NCBI GenBank assembly: GCA_020698575.1
Contig: CM036248.1
Location: 19,229,729-19,293,728 of the forward strand
Direction: 5' to 3'
From: Bostrychus sinensis
Taxonomy: Eukaryota; Chordata; Actinopteri; Gobiiformes; Eleotridae
Length of the DNA stretch: 64,000 nt
Positions 54,665 to 64,000 of the stretch are shown here, one piece after another. Both the position numbers and the translations under genes were made by a program. Below the pieces are notes generated by a model. The model worked only from the letters and a program-made list of their open reading frames with translations, searched no databases and had not been told where the DNA came from. Within the stretch, counting starts at the first letter, position 1, and every line of letters starts with the position of its first letter.

Positions 54665-54830
54665 ACCACCTGCTGGTCCCAAGCCTGGATAATTTAAGAG
54701 GGCTGTGTCAGGAACGGCATCCGGTGTATAAACCCCTGCCAAATCAATAGCTATGCAAATGACTGCACACTAGGAGGCAGATGGTTTTCTGTGGCGACCC
54801 CAGAAGGGAAAAGCCGAACAGAAATAAGAT
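54665..54830 (+). mobile_element. SINE-like repeat, GGCATCCGG-tail family, best copy
   Basis: All blocks are clear: CTGGTCCCAAGCCTGGATAA, GTGTCAGGAACGGCATCCGG, ACCCCTGCCAAATCAATAGC, TGCACACTAGGAGGCAG, then TTCTGTGGCGACCCCAGAAG and GGAAAAGCCGAACAGAAATA. The final block is the tail shared with RTE LINEs. It is the reference copy for the family in this window. Confidence 0.8.
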
Positions 54831-56883
54831 GCAAACACTCCACATATGAGTCCACAAACAATTACAAACTACAAGCCACCAAGACTACATCAAATCAAAT
54901 GCTATTGTCAGAAGAAACAACTATTGTGGGAAGCATAACAACATAATAAGAATGTGGGCTGTTTCATATAATAAATTCTTCACTGCCCACTAAACACAAA
55001 ACAAGATCTAGTCTATCTCTGCATAAATATAAATGTGTGTAGTTTGTTTTCAAACTGTTTCTTATCATTTTTCTTGTACTTTCCTTTGTTAGTTACACAC
55101 AAATCCACAAAACCCACACCAATTCCATGCAAAAGATCCCTGAATTTGCTGAAAGAGGAAAAAAAACATGTTTCACAACTGCACGGTGAATTTGAAAGTC
55201 AGATGATTGATACAATAATACACAGTATTTATCTGTTTAGGCTTGGCTTTGTGTCCCTCCCTAATAACACTGCTTTAGACTATGGTCAGTGATTTGTCAA
55301 GAAGTCAAGCAGATGTGTTACAGCATACTATATAAGAGACTACAATATACATCAAATGATAGTTATTAGGCTGCATGCTCCATATGTTTACCAAGATAAA
55401 CTGCATACATTACATGTAACCAATATCACAGTGGTGGGCACCGTCTGGGCGACATAATGTGTTCCTAAACATTGGTTGTTAACAGCGTCATCTGTCATCA
55501 TGCCTGTGTGATGGATGGCATAGTAATTTAGTCAATCCAGATTTGTTTCATGTATCTTACCAGTGTTATGGCATGAAGCAGAACTGTGAATCAACTGTGT
55601 TGATAATGCGTAGTTGTATTGATACTGCAATGTGGTTAATTAGTGCTTAGAGTTCCACAACATTTTTTATTAGTCTCAGCACTTACTAGAACAGTAAAAG
55701 TGATCCAAAAAGATATCAGATTTTATCATAGGCAGGCATCTCAAGCTAAATCTTCTTACTAACATTGTACCTACAGTATCATGTATTGACTTATGCCTGT
55801 TGAAATACCTTGTTTGTTCCTACAGCTCTTCATCTGTAATTATAAAATGCCAAACTTCATTCTGACTACTTCCTTTTCTTGTAGGTCGACAGCTAGACTC
55901 TTCATGCTTCAGAGCACCCCCTTATTCCCCCACAGCCTAACCTAATATTGACTGCAATGGGGAAATCCAAAGCTGCTGTAAACATTCAAATGTCTGACAA
56001 GTCCACTTTCAATTTCACACACACAGGCCTGGGAGTTATTATGGCAAAGCAAACTGCAATCTAAAGACAATACTGTTTGACTGTGCAAGGCCTTACAATC
56101 GCATACACCAAAGAGGCAATATTTTACAGCGCAACATCAAAATACCTTGTTGATTTGTGCTTTCTCCACAGAGCACCGTTTTATAGGTTAATGCTATGCC
56201 TCAGTAGGGACTCTGCAGAATATTGTAGTAATAATTGGCATTTAAGCAATATTTACCTTTAAGGCTTATCTCAGCAGGGGTCAGCCCCATGCCTTGCTAC
56301 AACTGGAGTGATTCGGCCCCCTCTGCTCTGCGAGGCTGTGAAGGGGTCAGAAAAGCATGTCAATGTGTCTCTCAGTTTAATTCTATTAAGCTCAGGTTCA
56401 AGCTCCAAATTAAAATGCAAATTACCTCCGTAATAAAAGCCAGCGCAAGTACAGAAGGAGATAAGGTACATCCTTCCCTTTCATTGCCAGCGCTTATGAA
56501 GTACAAACCGCTTTCTAATGTAAAACTTAATTTAATTCTGAAGAACAAAGTGTCTCAAAAACATACTGTTTCAAAACAGGTCCTGTACAGCTTGTCATGT
56601 TTAAACAAAAAAGAAAAGATGCTTCAAAGCGTGTATTGTGCCTTCTCTTGAGATAATTTATGAAAGAGACTGTGCCTATACAGTTGTTTGCAAAGTGGTA
56701 ATTATTCTATATCCATACTGAAAAAAATGTGCAGTGCTTTGCTTTAAGGGCTGTTTACTCAACAAGGCTGGTCAAGAAACACAGCAGTCATGATGTCTCT
56801 GGTTTGTGTCTAAATGGTTTCTTTCTTAGTGGGATGAAAACTGTAGGTTTGAAAATCTGTGGCAAGCCTGTTAGGCCAGTAAG
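54831..56883. other. Spacer, nothing recognised
   Basis: About 2 kb. Open frames such as 56235-56651 (138 codons) have no splice context and no third-position bias that I can see. Confidence 0.4.
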
Positions 56884-59800
56884 TGTCACTACACACTACA
56901 CTGTCACTACACACTACACTGTCACTACACACTACACTGACACTACACACTACACTGTCACTACATACTACTACACACTACACTGTCACTACACACTACA
57001 CTGTCACTACATACTACTACACACTACACTGTCACTACACACTACACTGACACTACACACTACACTGACACTACACACTACACTGTCACTACACACTACA
57101 CTGACACTACACACTACACTGACACTACATACTACTACACACTACACTGTCACTACACACTACACTGACACTACACACTACACTGTCACTACATACTACA
57201 CTGTCACTACATACTACACTGACACTACACACTACACTGTCACTACACACTACACTGTCACTACATACTACTACACACTACACTGTCACTACACACTACA
57301 CTGACACTACACACTACACTGACACAACACACTACACTGTCACTACATACTACTACACACTACACTGTCACTACACACTACACTGACACTACACACTACA
57401 CTGACACTACACACTACACTGTCACTACACACTACACTGTCACTACATACTACTACACACTACACTGTCACTACACACTACACTGTCACTACACACTACA
57501 CTGACACTACACACTACACTGTCACTACATACTACTACACACTACACTGTCACTACACACTACACTGACACTACACTGTCACTACACACTACACTGTCAC
57601 TACATACTACTACACACTACACTGTCACTACACACTACACTGACACTACACACTACACTGACACAACACACTACACTGTCACTACATACTACTACACACT
57701 ACACTGTCACTACACACTACACTGACACTACACACTACACTGACACTACACACTACACTGTCACTACACACTACACTGTCACTACATACTACTACACACT
57801 ACACTGTCACTACACACTACACTGTCACTACACACTACACTGACACTACACACTACACTGTCACTACATACTACTACACACTACACTGTCACTACACACT
57901 ACACTGACACTACACACTACACTGTCACTACACACTACACTGTCACTACATACTACTACACACTACACTGTCACTACACTGACACTACACACTACACTGT
58001 CACTACACACTACACTGTCACTACATACTACTACACACTACACTGTCACTACACACTACACACACTACACACTACACTGTCACTACACACTACACTGTCA
58101 CTACATACTACTACACACTACACTGTCACTACACACTACACTGACACTACACACTACACTGTCACTACACACTACACTGTCACTACACACTACACTGTCA
58201 CTACACACTACACTGTCACTACATACTACTACACACTACACTGTCACTACACACTACACTGTCACTACACACTACACTGTCACTACACACTACACTGTCA
58301 CTACACACTACACTGTCACTACATACTACTACACACTACACTGTCACTACACACTACACTGTCACTACATACTACTACACACTACACTGTCACTACACAC
58401 TACACTGACACTACATACTACTACACACTACACTGTCACTACACACTACACTGTCACTACACACTACACTGACACTACACACTACACTGACACTACACAC
58501 TACACTGTCACTAAACACTACACTGACACTACACACTACACTGTCACTACACACTACACTACACACTACACTGACACTACACTGACACTACACACTACAC
58601 TGTCACTACACTGACACTACACACTACACTGACACTACACACTACACTGTCACTACATACTACTACACACTACACTGTCACTACACACTACACTGACACT
58701 ACACACTACACTGACACTACACACTACACTGTCACTACACACTACACTGACACTACACACTACACTGTCACTACACACTACACTGACACTACACTGTCAC
58801 TACACACTACACTGTCACTACATACTACTACACACTACACTGTCACTACACACTACACTGACACTACACACTACACTGACACAACACACTACACTGTCAC
58901 TACATACTACTACACACTACACTGTCACTACACACTACACTGACACTACACACTACACTGACACTACACACTACACTGTCACTACACACTACACTGTCAC
59001 TACACACTACACTGTCACTACATACTACTACACACTACACTGTCACTACACACTACACTGTCACTACACACTACACTGACACTACACACTACACTGTCAC
59101 TACATACTACTACACACTACACTGTCACTACACACTACACTGACACTACACACTACACTGTCACTACACACTACACTGTCACTACATACTACTACACACT
59201 ACACTGTCACTACACACTACACTGACACTACACACTACACTGTCACTACACACTACACTGTCACTACATACTACTACACACTACACTGTCACTACACACT
59301 ACACTGTACACTACACACTACACTGTCACTACACACTACACTGTCACTACATACTACTACACACTACACTGTCACTACACACTACACTGACACTACACAC
59401 TACACTGTCACTACACACTACACTGTCACTACATACTACTACACACTACACTGTCACTACACACTACACTGTACACTACACACTACACTGTCACTACACA
59501 CTACACTGTCACTACATACTACACACTACACTGTCACTACACACTACACTGACACTACACACTACACTGTCACTACACACTACACTGTCACTACACACTA
59601 CACTGTCACTACACACTACACTGTCACTACACACTACACTGTCACTACACACTACACTGTCACTACATACTACTACACACTACACTGTCACTACACACTA
59701 CACTGACACTACACACTACACTGTCACTACACACTACACTGTCACTACATACTACTACACACTACACTGTCACTACACACTACACTGTCACTACACACTA

Positions 59801-61940
59801 CACTGTCACTACACACTACACTGACACTACACACTACACTGTCACTACACACTACACTGTCACTAACACTACACTGACACTACACACTACACTGTCACTA
59901 CAATACGACTAACACACTACACTGTCACTACACACTACACTGACACTACACACTACACTGTCACTACACACTACACTGTCACTACACTACTACACTTGTA
60001 CACTACACACTAACACTGTCACTACACACTACACTGATCACTACACACTACAATGTCACTACACACTACACTGTCACTACATACTACTACACTACACATA
60101 CACTGTCACTACACACTACACTGACACTACACACTACACTGTCACTACACACTACACTGTCACTACATACTACTACACACTACACTGTCACTACACACTA
60201 CACTGACACTACACACTACAACTGTCACTACCACTACACTGTCACTACACACATACACTGTACATACTACACACTACACTGTCCTACCACTACACTGTCA
60301 CTACACACTACACTGTCACATTACACCACTACACTGTCACTACACACTACACTGTCACTACACACTACACTGTCACTACACACTACACTGTCACTACTAC
60401 TACTACACACTACACTGTCACTACACACTACACTGTCCACTACACACTACACTGTCACTACACACTACTACTACACTACACTGTCTACTACACACTACAC
60501 TGTACACTACACACTACACTGTCACTACACACTACACTGTCACTACACTACTACACTAACTGTCACTACAACTAAACACTGTCACTACATGACTACTACA
60601 CACTACACTGTCACTACACACTACACTGTCACTACACACTACACTGACACTACACACTACTACACACTACACTGTCACTACACACTACTACACACTACAC
60701 TGTCACTACACACTACACTGACACTACACACTACACTGTCATTACACACTACACTGACACTACACATAACACTGTCACTACACACTACACTGACACTACA
60801 CACTACACTGACACTACACACTACACACTACACACTACACACTACACTAACACTACACACTACACCGACACTACACACTACACTGTCACTACATACTACT
60901 ACACACTACACTGTCACTACACACTACACTGTCACTACACACTACACTGACACTACACACTACACTGACACTACACACTACACTGACACTACACACTACA
61001 CTGTCACTACACACTACACTACACACTACACTGTCACTACACACTACACTGTCACTACACACTACACCGACACTACACACTACACTGTCACTACACACTA
61101 CACTGACACTACACACTACACTGACACTACACTGTCACTACACACTACTACTCACTACACTGTCACTACACACTACTACACACTACACTGTCACTACACA
61201 CTACATTGACACTACACACTACACTGTCACTACACACTACACTAACACTACACACTACACCGACACTACACACTACACTGACACTACACACTACACTGAC
61301 ACTACACACTACACTAACACTACACACTACACCGACACTACACACTACACTGTCACTACACACTACACTGACACTACACACTACACTGACACTACACAGT
61401 ACACTGACACTACACTGTCACTACACACTACTACACACTACACTGTCACTACACACTACTACACACTACACTGTCACTACACACTACACTGTCACTACAC
61501 ACTACACTGACACTACACACTACTACACACTACACTGTCACTACACACTGTCACTACACACTACACTGACACTACACACTACTACACACTACACTGTCAC
61601 TACACACTACACTGACACTACACACTACACTGTCACTACACACTACACTGTCACTACACACTACACTGACACTACACACTACACTGACACTACACACTAC
61701 ACTGTCACTACACACTACACTGACACTACACACTACACTGTCACTGCACACTACACTGACACTACACACTACACTGTCACTACACACTACACTGTCACTA
61801 CACACTACACTGACACTACACACTACACTGACACTACACACTACACTGTCACTACACACTACACTGACACTACACACTACACTGTCACTGCACACTACAC
61901 TGACACTACACACTACACTGACACTACACTGTCACTACAC
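56884..61940. repeat. 18-bp minisatellite array, about 5 kb
   Basis: The basic unit is GTCACTACACACTACACT, alternating with GACACTACACACTACACT; the plus strand is almost free of G and T-poor. A 28-base variant contains an extra CATACTACTA block and recurs regularly between about 56950 and 59760. Right of about 60600 different variants appear (CACCGACAC, CACTAACAC). Roughly 270 units are present. The array encodes runs of THYTVT, LHTTLS or CSVVCSD in different frames, which are by-products of the 18-base period, not proteins. The flanks are unrelated unique sequence. Confidence 0.97.
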
Positions 61941-62444
61941 AGCAGAGGAAATTGAGTCTAGTTTTGTTTGCAACTTTTACTACTACTTTTGCACTCTGTG
62001 CTTATGTGGGGCAGTGCTGATAAACTCTTCAGCACCAGTAAGGATTTTTACAGTCAATTGTCAAAATATAAATGTACAAAACATAAAATGTCCATAGTTA
62101 CAGATAGTCGATTAGCCAACAGGCAACACGAGTGTGGACCGCTCCTCTTGGATTCAACAGTGTGAGTTTGTAAAATGAAAACCCTGCTCTTGAGTAGACA
62201 AAAGGCCAATCCACAACCAATCATTGCAGTTCCTGCAAAGTGCATTGTTATGAAAATGGCTCCTTAAAGATGTCAGTGAAGAAAAGAATTTTCCTCTGTG
62301 ACTCAAAACTCTATCTTGTGGTACTACATGGAACTTCATGTAGTTTAATAGTGCACAGTGACGACAGTGCATCTGTTTATTGTGAAAATATGGAGCCTGT
62401 TTCTTCATTGTGTTTTGCCTTTGTGCATCCTGCTGCTCTCTCAG
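61941..62444. other. Spacer, nothing recognised
   Basis: Unique-looking sequence right of the array. Open frames on both strands at 62054-62521 overlap and are not supported. Confidence 0.4.
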
Positions 62445-62509
62445 TGAGGGGACTTTACCTTTTGGGCACATGTTGCCAAGTATATGAGGTGGATGTCAGC
62501 ATCAGGGAG
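62445..62509 (+). other. Candidate exon, weak
   Basis: Acceptor CCTGCTGCTCTCTCAG and donor GAG then GTAACA enclose 65 bases with an open frame GLYLLGTCCQVYEVDVSIRE. Third-position GC is about 57%. Short length makes chance likely. Confidence 0.18.
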
Positions 62510-64000
62510 GTAACAGCTTGACGTCGCGCTGGTCTGTTATCAGCATGCAACGCTCTAGAGTGGCACAGCTGCCGGAGCACAAGTCTTATCAATCACACAG
62601 TTAAGGTAAGGATGAGGCCCTTTAGGCTCCCCCCAATGGCACCCTCCAACTCCCCACACACTGATAGGCCAACCAATAATCTTAAGGCACAACCTTTGCA
62701 TTTTTAGATAAAAAATGGAAATAAGTGACATAATCCCAGCTCTTTAGTCATTCCAGGACTGATTAGTACGTGCCCTATGCCCCAGCAGGTGAGCAATGCT
62801 CTCTGACAGCTTAGTGCATATAAATGAGGACATCTGGAGTAAAAAGGTAGACAAAACTGCACCACCGTAGATCATCTATATATGGACATAAAAAAATGTA
62901 AGTTACACATCAAAGGATTTGTACATTCGAAGCGTTAATGGGGCTGTGTGAGATGCATTTACCATGAGAGAGACATGTTTTTCGAACTTTTTACATTTTA
63001 TTTAGTAAAGTAAAAGTGTTACAGATCATCTATAGTTTTGCCATGATTTGCCATGTAAACTAGACGCATTTTTTTATTTTTTTATTTTTATTTAGCCCTA
63101 CAAAGTTTTAGCACTGCTGGTAAGTACCCAGATGATTTGAACACCTTGCAGAGCCATAGTCCCAGTAATTTGGCTTAGTAGATTGCACGTAGACTGATAC
63201 AAGAGAGGTTTGACCAGTTCTCTGGAGAAATCGGAGTAAAAACAGACAATGACTGTAGTCGGAGAACGCTCTGCATGTAAATACAGTGACAGACAAAGTG
63301 CGCTGCCTCATCCAGCTCAAACAGTGCCGATGTTGTGGGCTTCCATGCCCATTGTACCATAGTAAAACACAGCTGAAAACTAAAGAGGTCAGTGAGTTAC
63401 TTTCAAAAGTATCAGTCCCTAAACTGATTATTATTAGTTACTTAACCTTTTTTTTTTTTATTTCCCCAGTGGAGCTGTGAGGAAACAACAGGGGCATTTC
63501 AAATAAATTTATTTTGCTGAACATGTGGTAGGTCCAGCTCCAGGCTATTCTTCACCTTTCTCTTGGATACATTGCTTCAGCGTTGGGGTAAACAATGCAT
63601 AATAGATAGCTCTTGTACATGGAGGTGCTTTAATCTATATCAACTGCATGTAGATCTGTTTTTGTATTCATGTACAGTCATAGTCTTTGTGGGATGAGAG
63701 TGCACCCAAGTGAACAAGTGCTTCTCTATTTGTCCTGACTGATTTTTTCCCTATGTATTACAGTGTATAATGAATACTAATTTAAACACAAATAAATCTG
63801 ACTTGGTGTATATTGAGGTGTTTTTGATCTCGTTTTCATAAGTTTAAAGAACTGTTAAAGATACAAGAACCACAGCACAGAAATCATGAACTCCGCCATG
63901 GTATTTGCTCTACTTTGCAGTGGTGCCCAGACTCAGAAGAAGGGATCTTTTAGTTCAGGGGTAAGAAAGAATTTATAGCCTACTTTATTTAATAATTTGT
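62510..64000. other. Spacer, nothing recognised
   Basis: About 1.5 kb with T-rich simple sequence at 63070-63095 and 63450-63463. No repeat family or exon recognised; the window ends in AT-rich DNA. Confidence 0.4.

Noticed and set aside
56235..56651. 138-codon open frame as a gene
   Set aside because: No coding bias, no recognisable domain and no splice context.
56884..61940. CRISPR array
   Set aside because: There are no unique spacers between repeats, the genome is a vertebrate, and the units are contiguous.
56729..61955. Open frames encoding THYTVT, LHTTLS or CSVVCSD repeats on both strands
   Set aside because: They follow the 18-base period of the array and change frame at each 28-base variant. 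No protein is implied.

Overview
This window is nuclear DNA of a ray-finned (teleost) fish, and it is a gene-poor intergenic or intronic stretch. It is AT-rich and full of short microsatellites and poly(A) or poly(T) runs. It has no long intact reading frame and no prokaryotic gene organisation. The recognisable sequence is almost all teleost interspersed repeat: L2-type and RTE-type LINE remnants, at least three families of SINE-like repeats, Tc1-like transposon pieces and several non-autonomous hAT-like elements. I recognised these families from memory of their diagnostic motifs; no database search was possible.

Layout: 1-4.4 kb is mostly unique AT-rich DNA with a LINE 3' end and three SINEs. 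4.4-10.5 kb is a nested transposon complex: a small hAT-type element with a perfect 8-bp target duplication, a decayed L2-type LINE (endonuclease plus reverse transcriptase, both broken), a large interspersed repeat inside that LINE, a second hAT-like element inside that repeat, and a 12-bp minisatellite inside the hAT. The same 12-bp minisatellite recurs at 11.5-12.1 kb. 12-33 kb holds scattered SINEs, hAT-like and Tc1-like fragments and short tandem repeats. Two phase-compatible exon-like blocks on the minus strand at 33.1-34.0 kb are the best evidence for a host gene; weaker single exon candidates lie at 18.5, 36.5, 53.5 and 62.4 kb. 34-50 kb is mostly unmarked, with SINEs, a hAT-like element carrying a trinucleotide tract, and an RTE LINE 3' end whose tail resembles that of the commonest SINE here. 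At 51-52 kb a SINE is split by an insertion with inverted ends that carries a 17-bp minisatellite. At 56.9-61.9 kb there is a 5-kb tandem array of an 18-bp unit with higher-order structure and a central zone full of irregular indels. The last 2 kb is plain sequence.

No operon or multi-gene pathway is visible. The recurring theme is tandem arrays sitting inside transposons (9.2, 15.1, 40.7 and 51.2 kb), which suggests that transposon interiors seed the minisatellites here. The exon calls rest on splice-site consensus, frame compatibility and hand-counted third-position GC; I could not assign any of them to a known protein.
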